Shown piece after piece: positions 34,694 through 45,375 of a DNA stretch of 64,000 bases. The first letter of the stretch is position 1. Each line of letters begins with the position of its first letter. Under the pieces are notes generated by a model that saw only the letters and a list, made by a program, of their open reading frames with translations, was not told the origin of the DNA and made no database searches. The stretch is from Pseudopithomyces maydicus (Eukaryota; Ascomycota; Dothideomycetes; Pleosporales; Didymosphaeriaceae): contig JANTUC010000015.1 of assembly GCA_026873275.1 (NCBI GenBank), positions 992,001-1,056,000 of the forward strand, written 5' to 3'. Position numbers and translations under genes: made by a program.

Positions 34694-34993
34694 ATGTCGT
34701 ATGGACATGGATACGGTGTTGTTGTAGGATTTATATAATGAATGGGTGAGAGAATCGGTCATATAGGGCAGAGTAAACATTTGTGTTCGTAGAGTAGCGA
34801 TTCACACAGTTGCGCTTCGAATCGATGGATGGATATACACAAAAACTCTCATTGGTCGCGTTATATGTATGTTCAACAAGATGTGAAGCCTCAGCAAACC
34901 CTGAATCGTACCGAGCTAATTAACATCTACTTGAACCGTTGGAGACATCACAACGTTGCAAATAACCTAGACTATCTTGGCGCACATGCTTGA

Positions 34994-35826
34994 TCAATCG
35001 TCCTTCTCAATTCCCCTCCAAACCTTCGGCCCAGGCACCGTGTAATTCTTCACCCCCTTATTCCCCCTCACTTTCCCCGAAATCGCAATCCCGGGATCAC
35101 TCAACTTATACCCCCCAGGAAATTGCACCAAGAATTCCTCCCCAGGGACCTCCACTCCACTCCCCAACACCTCCACCTGCGCACAGTTCGGATACAACTG
35201 CACGGGATCCAGCTCCAAATTAATAATCTCATGCCTCACCATGTACCTCCCCGCCTTCAGCCCCTCCGGAATCACGACGTCCCACCGGTCCGTCCGCCTA
35301 TTCTCCCACATGTCGTTTTGAAACCACCCATCGTCCTCGCCGACGCTGTACCCGGGTCTCAATCCTTCTTCCGCGATCTTGAACCATTTCAGCTGCGCGG
35401 TGTCCACGGTCGTGCAGTCCGCGCCGCACGACGCCATGTACGCCATTACTGGGCCGACCGTGTGCACCCAACCGAAGCCTGTGTCGACGGAGCGCCACGT
35501 CGTGGTTATGGTGCTGCCTGCGGAAAGGGGCGCGTGGAAGGCGCCTGGGAGGGGGAGCCCTTTGTTGTTGCAGGTTATGTTGAGGGAGGAGAGGTCTGAG
35601 AGGGGGTTCATATGCCAGGTGCGTTGGATGAGGTTGGTTTGAGGGGTGTTGGGGTGGGTCCAGTCGTAGCTTCGGGGTGGGATGGTTGGTTAGTGGGCGT
35701 GTTTATGAGAGGTGGGGGTACTTACCCGGTGTAGTTTTTGCCATCGATAATGTAAGAGGTTACACCGCCGTGTGCAAGGGCGGTGCTGCTGAGGGTGACG
35801 ATGAGGGTTGCGTAGAGGGGCAACAT
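34994..35826 (-). CDS. AA9-like lytic polysaccharide monooxygenase
   Basis: Two exons, 35726-35826 and 34994-35669 (56-nt intron GTAAGT..CGAAG), give 258 residues. The signal peptide MLPLYATLIVTLSSTALA ends exactly before HGGV, so the mature protein begins with the copper-binding N-terminal His. The second expected His is in WVHTVGPVMAYMASC, and the conserved C-terminal blocks RHEIINLE, QLYPNCAQVEV and FPGGYKLSDPGI are present, including the axial Tyr in LYPNC. These enzymes use copper and peroxide or oxygen to cleave cellulose or hemicellulose oxidatively outside the cell. There is no CBM1. The second His lies in H-T-V-G-P rather than the commoner H-x-G-P, one residue longer. An XlnR-like GGCTAAA and phased octamers lie upstream. 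Confidence 0.87.
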
Positions 35827-35963
35827 CGTGGAGGTTGAGGGATGGAGGGATGGAGGGAGGGAGGGAGCGTGGTGATGCCTTGGTATCTTTTTCTTGCTGG
35901 TATATGTATACATGCAGTATTGAATACTGACGTGACTACATGGTAGTAGATACAATCGATAGA

Positions 35964-35995
35964 TCGCTTGACATGTCGCTTGACGGCTCGCTTGA
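35964..35995. promoter_or_regulatory. Three phased copies of TCGCTTGA in the LPMO promoter
   Basis: The octamer starts at 35964, 35976 and 35988, exactly 12 bp apart, and a fourth copy is at 36350. In the gene's orientation it reads TCAAGCGA, about 140-170 bp before the LPMO start. Regular spacing suggests a protein-binding array. No known regulator is assigned. Confidence 0.45.
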
Positions 35996-36078
35996 TGGGC
36001 GCAAGGGTTGTGTTGCTCATGCCCGTTAGACAGTATAAAGACCCGCGTTGTTCGGTACTTTGAACTGCCGTATTTGTG

Positions 36079-36085
36079 TTTAGCC
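36079..36085 (-). promoter_or_regulatory. Possible XlnR/Xyr1 site upstream of the LPMO
   Basis: GGCTAAA lies on the coding (minus) strand about 255 bp before the LPMO start. It matches the XlnR core also found before the CE3-like esterase. Confidence 0.35.
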
Positions 36086-36600
36086 AAGGCTACAAAATTA
36101 GCGTACGTTACAGATAGATTGAATAATAGCCGGTTTCGAGTCTTTCGATATTCTTCCGACCGGGGTTGATATCGAAAGATGGCTTGGCGAGGCGATCTAC
36201 ACATAGCCTGACTACGTGTGGTAAGCGTAGATTGATAGATGTACGATTTAATAGAGTAACTACCAAAAGAAGATACAAACGTTGCAGTATTTTGTTACCT
36301 TCAGGTTGATCTCGTTAGCCGTATCTTCCCTATGAAGGGGGTTTTATTTTCGCTTGATACGCTTTCTGATCACATTGCGTACACAAATACGAGCTACAGA
36401 TACCGTTAAACCTGTTTTTGGGGCGTGCCTCTCGCTGTCTTCAGATTCTGATGAGCCTGAAACGCAACTTCACCCCGGAAAATCACTACTTTTTCTTCTT
36501 GCGTACATATACAGAATACAGACTTTGAATCCTTCCTGCTAAAACTAATTTTTTTGAAACCAGATATATTGGTGAAAGCATCCCATTTAAAAGGAAATGC

Positions 36601-39600
36601 TCAATCAAAGAGACTTCCAACGGAATGAACGCTCGGCGAGGGTGGTAGTGCATCACCCAACCCCTCCTTCTTGAACAAATTCAAAATCTCCGCATTCCGA
36701 AAAGTCGCAGCAACGTCTAGCGGAGTTCTTCCCTTCTTATCCTCAGCTGCCACATCCAAGCCTTTGTTCATCAAGAATTGAAACCGCTTCAGCGACGCTT
36801 GGCTGCCCGAATGTTTATCTCCTGCAGCAACGACATGAAGCAACGACTGATCCTCGTCATCAACATCAGTCCAACTTACGTCCATTTGCTCGAACAATGA
36901 ATACAGCGGTGGCTCTAAACTCCCATCTACATATTGTGGCTCTTGTCTTTGATTCATCGAGAGCCTTTCTTCCGGAGTGACTTTAGCGTAGGACCAATCG
37001 TCATTGCGGAAGAAATTGAAGATTGGTGTCTTCCCACATTGATTACGGGCGTGGATGTCAGCACCTAGAGCTATTAATCGTTCGAACAACTTTCGTCGAA
37101 GCCCTGAAATGGCTCCGTCTTCATTGATCATCCACTCCCCTCGGATTATATAGTGTAATGGAGTATCTCCCTTTTTGTTCTTGATACGAGGGTCAGCACC
37201 TGCATCTAGTAAAGTCGCGACAAATTGGATACGCATTCTAGCTGCATAGTGAAGTGGTGTGTGGCCATCATTGTCCTGCTCATTTACCAGATAAGGGGCC
37301 AGTGTAGCGATGTATCCAACGTCGACATTCCGCGGGGGTTCCCGTGTGGAGTAGGAGACATTAAGTAAGGTTTCTTGATCGGATAACATATGATGCAGCA
37401 CATTTTTGCCATTGTTGTCTCGAGCATGAATATTGGCACCGCGATCTAATAGAATCCGCACTAGAGAGGTCGTAGCTTTATCTTCTCTGGTGTCCACATA
37501 GTGTGTTTTGTCTTGCTCTTGACTAGCCGCTAGTAACAAGGTACATCCGTCAACGTCACTAGCTTCAACATTGACATCGGGGCGGGCGAGCAGGAGTCGT
37601 GCGATTCGGGAACACTTGATGATGCAATGCATCATTGTGGTGTCTTCATAACGAGCGTTGACATCTGCACCGTATTTCAACAATATGTTGACCATCTTCT
37701 CGCTTTTGTCAAACTCCTTGGTGTCGGTTGTTGCAAGATAGTGCAACGGAAATTGCGCCTCGCTTCTTATTCTCGTTCTGTCTCTTAATTTAGGCTCGAC
37801 ATAGTCAAAGTCTGATTTTTCTGCAAATGGCGGCTCTAGCGTGTCGCGCGAGATCGGGCCACCGTGTGATAAGAGCATCTCCAACACATCAGGACTCTGT
37901 TTACTGATAGCATGGCGAATATCAAAGTGAGTGACGATACCACCATGCTCAAGGAGATACCTGGTCGTCTCCATATCATCGAAGGCTCGCGAGAGGCAGC
38001 TAATCCCCCTCCTGCCGTGTAGTGTATTCACCAGATTGACATCGGCCCCAGCGCTGACCAATATCCGGATTGGATGCTGATCAAAAAGTATGCTCTTTAT
38101 CCTGTTCTAGCGAAGCGCGAAGCGGAGTGTTGCCCTCTTGATCTTGCAGGTTCACATTGGCACCCTTTTCCAATAGATACGGCAGAGCCTGTCTAGTTTG
38201 CCACCAATTTAGACCTCGCACGAGGTAGTGAAGTGCGCCTTCATGGAGTATGTGTGGGCCGCCATATTGATCAACTCTTACCTGCGCATTTATGTCAACT
38301 CCCATCCTCTCCACAAGGAATCGGATCATATCCATGTTTGGGGTGTCCCGCTGACAAGCCGCTACCAACAGCGGTTGTATGGAACCCTGACCACGACCGT
38401 GACATAATCTTTCCTGCTCGCTACACCAGTCCATGTTGTCAAATTTCTGTGCAATTTCCGGTGTCAACACCTTTTCGAGGAGAGATATCACACCATCGTG
38501 CACAATCTGATGTAGAAGAGGTGGCCCACTACCGTCGAAGTGGAGCAAGTCGCTTTGCGTCAACTGTTCGACTTCAAAATTAAGCCTGTGGTGCTGTAGA
38601 GATCTGGTAGAGTGTGGTGTCGTACTAATACTTTGATCTCGCTTCTGAAGACATGCAGCTACTTTCGCCTTAAGTTCATTCGAAATAGCGATCTCGGTTC
38701 TAGTGCGTAAACCTTCCAGACATTCGACTGTAACGTCAAGCCCACGGCTTACTGCATCTTCAAGTGCACTACGGAGGAATTTGTTGGTGAATATTTCGTA
38801 AGACGACAAACGTTCCGCGATTGCGTTGATCCGGTGTTTCAACCAAGTCTTGTTCCGGTTAGCAACACGCACTTTCGGTCGTGTCTTGTCTCCTATATTG
38901 ACTCCTCCGGCACGAGAGGCAGACCAATCGTAATAATAACCGTCTGCCCACTGTTCAGATTCCCAGTTCATGTTTTCTTCCTCAAATTCAACACAGCCTT
39001 GCCAAGCCGAAACATTGTATTGATCACAGTCCACTGTAGCCCCAGCCTCAATAAGCATGTTCACTGTTTCTATACATCCTGACGCACAAGCGTACACAAG
39101 GGCTGTCCGTCCTATTTTATCTTTCATGTTCAGGAGGAGGCCTAGTGCATCTGTATTCATGTTCTTTCTGTGGAAATCGAATAGAACACCTAGGATGTTG
39201 GGCTGTCGAGATCTGGCAGCTAGATGAAATACAGTGAGCCCCTCTGTGGTGCATCTTGACAAATCGGCCCCAACTTCCAATAGCCTACTTGTCAGGTATT
39301 GCGAAAAGGTGGATGTCAGGTGCAGTGGGGTGATACCGTCGTCGTCTGCAGGGTCTATTTCAGTGATATGACTCAAGAACAGATCAAATGGTGTAGTTTG
39401 ACTGATTTCATCGCGAGAGATCTTGAACCCGTAAGCATCAAGTGCGTGTGGCCTCTTGCTCCCGAACATGTGGAGAGGGGTGCGCCCCAAATGATTCGGG
39501 CGTTCCGGATCAATTCCCAGCGCCAGTAGTGTCGGAAAGATATCTGTGGGATGACGTATTTCACTTGCAATATGCCAGAGGGTATTGCCTTCGTGATCAG

Positions 39601-42600
39601 TATCTTTTGGATTCACACCTTTTCCTACAAGATATTGTATGAACTTCCGATCTGTGCTTTTCAATGCATGTAGCAAATTGCGCCCTTGATTGTCCACTGC
39701 ATTAATATTGCATCCGGCGGCAGTCAATTTTTCGCAGAGTTTTGGGCCGTAGTAATCACCCACACGCCGAAGGGCGATGAAGAGGGCTGTCTCTCCCTCA
39801 TTGTTCTTTGCCTCTGTGTTAAGTCCTGCTTCAAGCAAAAGGTTGAAGAGCTGTTCATTGAAGGTTTGAAAATCCAGGGTATGCAGTGGTGTGCATCCAG
39901 AATTATTTTTCATGTTGACATCAGCGCCGGCCTGACGCAACTGATTGAAAAGAGGCTCCTGTAATCCCTGGTTTCGATCACGATAATTGAGACCCACCGC
40001 TAAATGAAAAGCACCATTGCCCTCTCGGTCGCTGCCTGTGCAATCCGCTCCAAATTCTAGTAACAAGAGAGCCTTCTCAACATTTGTTCTCTTTAGACTC
40101 TGGAGTAGAGGGGTAGTTCCCTCATAAGGCATCTTAAGCGACGTATCAATATTTGTTCTTTCGAGAAGGTGTCGTAGAATGTCGACGCTATGGTGACTGT
40201 GAAGAAGATTGCATCCCTCCTTATTGATTAAATATGGACTGGCACCAGCATCTAAAAGCATTCTAACAGCAATGCCATCACATGCATTGAATAGGGCGTT
40301 GTTTCCCTGAGGATCCACATGGTGTACGTCTGCACCGGCTCGAAGCATCAGTTCAAAGGCTTCTACAGTTTCTTCCGGAGGGTGTTTCGAAGAATTGCTA
40401 CCATGTCCGACGCCATTGTGTGCACTACCCATGCAAGCTAAAGCTTGCAATGCTGTATAGCCGGAATTCTCCGAGTCAATACTGTTTCCAGAGGATCCTT
40501 TGATCTTGGTATTTGGATCAGCACCAGCCTCCAAGAGTATCTTGATCGATTTAGAATCTCGTCTCGAACATGCCGCATATAGAGGTGTGTGGTATCTTTC
40601 TTGCTTGTTTACATCTGCCAGTGGGTGTGTTAAAATCAAGGAGATGGTGTCGGGTCGCCTCGCACCAACTGCCGTAAGGAGGGCATCATTGACGTCTTTC
40701 TCGGCTTCAAGATAAGGCAATATCTCGGCTACCGTATCCACATGACCATAACCGCAGGCTTTTGAAAGTGGTGTTCCACTTGGCTCAAGTCCCCAATCGT
40801 AACCATTATTGGTTTTCAAGGGCTTGCATAACGGATCTGCACCAGCTTGAAGCAAAACGCGAACGACTTTAGGGTGGTTATGCATGGCCGCAATATGGAG
40901 GGCCTGATACCCATCTTTATCACCCTCATTTAGATCGGCTCCATGCTCTATGAGTAGCTTTGCAATATCATCGAATCCGTTCTTTGCTGCGCGATACAAG
41001 GGCGGCTCGTACATGACCCCTTGATTTGGATTTGTCTCTGGGCGAGCTAGTAATACCTCGCAGTATTGGGTCAATCCCAGCGCGACAGCAACAAAAAGTG
41101 GTGTAACCTGATCGCACCCAGTCTCTGTGATATCAGTCCATTTGTCAAAATCCTCACTGGCAACAAATTCATCGAGAGCACCATTCGTTTCCGTTTGGTC
41201 GAATCCAGCTAACATTGACTTTCGCACGTGTACATGCCAATTCTTTACAGCATATTCTCCGAACGCAGGAAGTGCTTGGTATTTAAGGTTCCTTTCGAAA
41301 AAATCATATGGATCTAATCGTCGTTTCTGACCCTTTCTTCCGCTTTCTGGTTGGGATGGGCTGGGAGTATTATTGAAACATCCAGATTGTAGATAAGAAA
41401 TACAGGCGAGAGCTAGTCTGTTGTGCGTAGGGCCGGGTTCCAGAATTGGATAATTATGGTCAGTGGAAATTCGAGTTGATCCTTTGAGAAATTCTGTGAG
41501 GGAATGATGGATGACCGAAATGGTTTCTAGAGGCACAAGCGTGGTTAGCTTATGTTTTAAAGAGGTCTTTATGGTCTGAAAATTGCTTACCATCGGGCAA
41601 AATCTCTAGCAGAGGCCCGCATGCCGTTCGGACAAGCCCCTTTGATTTCTTTATGTCCCGAACGCTATCGTGAAATTGTGTCACGTTGATCATGTCGGAC
41701 AATTCCAATAAGCGCAAAGGTCTAGATGCATGAGTGACCGATTGCATAATTAACAACTGCAGATCGGATGAAATAGATGTTCTTCGAAGGTGCTCCCGTA
41801 AAAGATCATCGTACATGATATTGAGATCAGTTGGCAGATCTTCCAGAACCTGCTTGGGATCTGCTCCAGGCTCCAGAAAGGCATCCATCGCCAGCCTGGC
41901 ATATAGAAAAAGGCCATTTGCCCTTCCTGGTACTGCTTGTCTAATAGCATCATGGTATTCTTTTTCTATGGATGACATTTTGATCATATGTTGGACGAAG
42001 GTTGCGATATCTCGATCCACCATCTTCTCTTCGAGATGTAAATCAAGCGTTTGTGCATGCCTCAAGGGGACCTCAACGCTCGGTACCGGTCGGCTTGTCA
42101 TAACAATCTTTACTTGAGCAGGTCTCCACATTCCCAATTTAGTCAAGCCGTCAAAGAAATCGACCATGTCCTGCCCATGGTCTATCTCGTCAAGGGCATC
42201 CACCACGCAGTAAGCCCGTGGAAGATATAGCATGGCCGTTCTGATCAGGGCCCAGAAATCAGCATTGGAGAGACTTTTTAAAGACCTTGACTGTTTGAGA
42301 TATTCCAAAAGTTTTGTCTGAAGCGGCGGGCTGTATTCCAACAGCTGATCAAGCCAGTCTCTCAAAGCAGCCTGCGGCACGTGATTTGCATCAATAATCT
42401 GCCGAAAGAAGAAATAGATGACTGGAACCTGCTCTTTCATGAGGTGATCAACGAGTGTCGCAGCGACGACGGACTTTCCCGAACCAGGGATGCCTTTGAT
42501 CCAGAGGATGCCATCGTCCGTGGTTGAGTGCCATTTTCTATACGCTGGCTCATCTAAGAGCCAGGTTCCCGTATTATCAAGATGGGAAGACAGATGCTTT

Positions 42601-42806
42601 CTAAACTCGCCTCCCTCGTCGTTGTAGGCTGTTGGTTGTAACCACTCGCGAATTTTCACCCGTTCTTCTTGGCTTACAGGCAAGATGTTCTCTTCATTAA
42701 AATCGCTAACATCATCTCGATCGAGCAGGACTGCGTCATGCTCCCATGGAGATGGATCTGGGACGCTCTGCTTCTTGAGAGAATTGGGAAAGGATAAGGA
42801 TGGCAT
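36601..42806 (-). CDS. Giant NACHT-ankyrin repeat protein (fungal NLR-like); apparent frameshift
   Basis: Exon 1 is 41591-42806 and the second exon starts at 41526 (64-nt intron GTAAGC..TCTAG), joining LLEILPD to ETISVIHHSLTEFL. The product is about 2046 residues. A short N-terminus leads to a NACHT NTPase: Walker A GIPGSGKS at 105-112 and Walker B VVDALDEID at 201-209, followed by MTSRPVPS (sensor-like). From about residue 500 to the end are some forty ankyrin repeats, with repeated TPLH and GADVN motifs. No HET, Goodbye or other N-terminal effector domain is present. Such proteins act in non-self recognition and programmed cell death. The frame breaks at about 38096-38098; removing one A from an AAA run reconnects ASLEQDK to SILFDQHPIRILVSAGADVN. 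Without that correction the gene ends at 38081. Confidence 0.87.
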
Positions 42807-43819
42807 CGTTGCTAAGGTTTTGATGGTGGGGCAGCAGCGTCTTATTTACCGAGGGACCAGGCAACAGCAACTAAGGAGTGAACCCGGCCCACGTTCGTTC
42901 CTTCCCCAATCAAGGTGTCCAAGCATAACAAACTGCCAGTGACGAGGCACGCTCTCTGGAGATGCGACTCGTAATTATCCATCTTGTTCAAGCGCATGCA
43001 TCACATGTCAGTAACGTATCTGATTTTTTCCAACTTTGATTGGCACGACTGAGTTTCAGCTTTCGTAGAGCTGTCTGAAAGTCTCCTTTGCGCGTGCATA
43101 CGACAACAGTAGTAAGACAATTCTGATATAAAGCTGAGCAAGTTGTTGGTTTCAAGGATTTACATCCATCAGGTCAAAAGCCATTCACGGGTCCACGGGT
43201 AAGCTGATGACACGTGGACACCTGGGCACCTGCACCTGGGCACTGCACCTGTCACGTGGTGCAGGTGGACCCGTGGACCCCGGTGCCTGGACCACGACTC
43301 GAAGATATGCTAAGCCTAATCTGGATAGGCAAAGCGCCCCCAAAATAAGCGTTACTTCCCCTTGGTGCAGATGCAAAATCGCTCAAATATCAGGTTTCAT
43401 TTTATAGCTGCGTAGTTGTGTAGTGCGGGAATTTAATTATTCTCTGTACCATTTTTTGTAGTTCAGATTAAATACTGTTTATGGTGAGGAACTCAGGACC
43501 ATGGCTCCATAGAGGATATAGAGTGCAGTGGACATTGTCGTCTTTCTTTCCTATGGAGGCAAGTTCGGTGCTTTCGCGGCACGGATCTATTACTAAACGC
43601 AGAGGATCGCGGCAGTTTTCGATCGCAAAATATCTCGTGAGCTACTCGACTGATTTGCAGAGACATAGAAGCAACCGGACAGTTCAATAATATAGACTTC
43701 ACATATTCAATTGTATCGTTGACTTGCATTTCAGTAATGCTTCAGATCCACATAAAATCTAGGAACGTTCCATACTCTTTCGATAAATCAATCATACTTT
43801 CCTATCCCATGACAGGCTA
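42807..43819. other. Intergenic, contains a compound palindrome
   Basis: No gene was found in 1.0 kb between the NACHT gene start and the 3' end of the peptide precursor. The stretch is dominated by the inverted-repeat structure at 43189-43280. Confidence 0.5.
43189..43280. repeat. Compound inverted and direct repeat
   Basis: An outer perfect 12-bp stem (GGGTCCACGGGT at 43189-43200 with ACCCGTGGACCC at 43269-43280) encloses an inner perfect 10-bp stem (CACCTGCACC at 43227-43236 with GGTGCAGGTG at 43258-43267). Between and within them are two direct CACCTGGGCAC copies and two CACGTGG E-boxes. It could be a MITE-like hairpin element, or a clustered binding site for E-box proteins at the edge of the peptide cluster. 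Confidence 0.6.
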
Positions 43820-44224
43820 TCAGATCCAGTCAGGAAAAGCCTTCTCCACCTCGGCATCCGTAGTCTCGGTACGCTTAATCCAGTCCTTAACAACTGCATC
43901 AACCCCCTCAACTGTCTCTACTGTCTCAGCCCGCTTTATCCAGTCCTTCACGACTGCATCAACTCCTTCCACTGCATTTGTGCTTTCCGATCGCTTGAGC
44001 CAGTCCCATACTATCGCATCAATCCCCTCGGCTGTCTCTACCGTCTCAGCCCGCTTGATCCAGTCCTTTACGACTGCATCAACTCCAGATTCGGTGGCAG
44101 TGTTCTCGGTGCGCTTGATCCAGTCTGGGAAGGCCTTTGCATCGACTTCCGCGTTTGACTTCGTGGGGAGAGCCAGTGCAACGCTCAGGAGAGTGAGAGT
44201 GGAAATGGTGGAAGCGAATTTCAT
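43820..44224 (-). CDS. Secreted Kex2-processed repeat precursor of a probable ribosomal peptide (RiPP, dikaritin-like)
   Basis: A single exon of 134 residues. The signal peptide is MKFASTISTLTLLSVALA. The rest is a repeat protein with Lys-Arg at 37-38, 57-58, 77-78, 97-98 and 117-118, exactly 20 residues apart. Just before each KR, and again at the very C-terminus, is a hexapeptide: AFPDWI, VVKDWI, IVWDWL, VVKDWI, VVKDWI and AFPDWI. The spacers are acidic and Thr/Glu-rich (for example AETVETVEGVDA). This is the layout of ustiloxin-, phomopsin- and epichloecyclin-type precursors, where Kex2 releases several copies of a core that UstYa oxidases then cyclise. Two UstYa-like genes lie 1.2 and 2.6 kb away. 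The precursor contains no Tyr, so the Tyr-ether chemistry of known dikaritins cannot apply; the invariant Trp is the likely modified residue. A TATA-like TATATAAAC lies about 120 bp upstream. Confidence 0.85.
   Translation of the reverse strand: MKFASTISTLTLLSVALALPTKSNAEVDAKAFPDWIKRTENTATESGVDAVVKDWIKRAETVETAEGIDAIVWDWLKRSESTNAVEGVDAVVKDWIKRAETVETVEGVDAVVKDWIKRTETTDAEVEKAFPDWI
43871..44110 (-). repeat. Four tandem 60-bp coding repeats in the peptide precursor
   Basis: Codons 39-118 are four uninterrupted 60-nt units, each encoding a spacer, a VVKDWI-type hexapeptide and Lys-Arg. Flanking half-units carry AFPDWI at both ends. Copy number may vary among strains. Confidence 0.8.
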
Positions 44225-45375
44225 TTTGACAGAGATGAATGAGTCGCGTCAGAAAGACAGAAGAAGACAAGTAATAGAGATCCAGGTGTTGAAGAGGCAC
44301 AGAAGATAATGTCTGCTTATTTGCGGTATGAAGTTCAGTTTATATATACTAAAATTGACTACCGTAGAACCGGATTATTCCCGTGAGGAACCAATGCTCG
44401 GACACTCTCAAGTATACGGATTTAGTTGAAGGATTAGTGAAGTAACACCTAGTCAGAATCCTAGGATTAGAGGGTTATCACTTCCAAAGGTCCTTGCCAA
44501 TTATCAGGCCCCTGCTAGGACTGCACATGTAGTAGATCATGTAACTGCCTAATAGAGTAATAAAGGCGCAAGAAATCAACGCAAAGTATTGCCATGTGCA
44601 CTTTTTCCGACGTGAAGAGTATGGTAAGAATTGCACCATCGTCGTCTAGCCTTTTCGATCGACATGATTGCATTATTGAAATACCCAGGAATCTCGTGTC
44701 ATATTTGTGCTAGTGTATTATAGGAAGGCGATACAACACCGAGTTTCTTGTCCAAGGTTCGACTGTGGGTTTGTTTTTCAGCTTCCTTCTAGATCAAACG
44801 TATCATATCAAGCGCGTGAGATCATTCCCTGGTGGATTTGTCAAATATGCATGTGAGATCAGGGTATAACGCAGCTAGAACTTTCAGCTGCCTAAAACTG
44901 GGGCTTCTGATCGTGGAATAAGCCTCCGTGTAATTACAATTGTCTAGAACTCAATATCACTTCTTTGTTGAGCAAATGAGTAATTAGGAATCATTGGGAA
45001 TGATCAAGATTGATGCTCTGCAATACGTATGAAAGCTTATGAAGTAGGCGATACTATCTAACTAGGAAAGCTAATACCTGTATGCTCACTAATATTTCCT
45101 GGAAACGGAGTAAGATTTGAATACAGGGTTGGTTGATAAAATCAGGCTACTATACGGCAGTTGTTCCCTCTTCCGTCTTAGAGATCGCCCCAATGATGAT
45201 ACACGAAACGAGAGGCATACGTCGCACGGTCCAGCTCTACTCGGACGCTTCGGCAACATAGAGCCGCCAAGTGCGAAGAAAATGTATTGACTAGCCATCT
45301 TCAGTTCGATTTTGATCGCGATCTTTATCTTTGACTGTATTTTTATTTTTATTCTACTTCAACAAACCGGGCCAT
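44225..45375. other. Intergenic within the peptide cluster
   Basis: This 1.15-kb AT-rich stretch holds the precursor promoter. A CGG-N7-CCG pair at about 44371-44383 could bind a Zn2Cys6 regulator, but no such regulator is encoded in the window. Frames here are short and unconvincing. Confidence 0.45.

Larger units (their letters stand above)
35827..36600. other. Promoter region of the LPMO and downstream flank of the NACHT-ankyrin gene
   Basis: No gene was found in 770 bp. It holds the phased TCGCTTGA octamers and the XlnR-like site listed separately, a purine/pyrimidine tract (GAGGGATGGAGGG) just before the LPMO start, and AT-rich sequence from about 36250 on. Confidence 0.5.
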
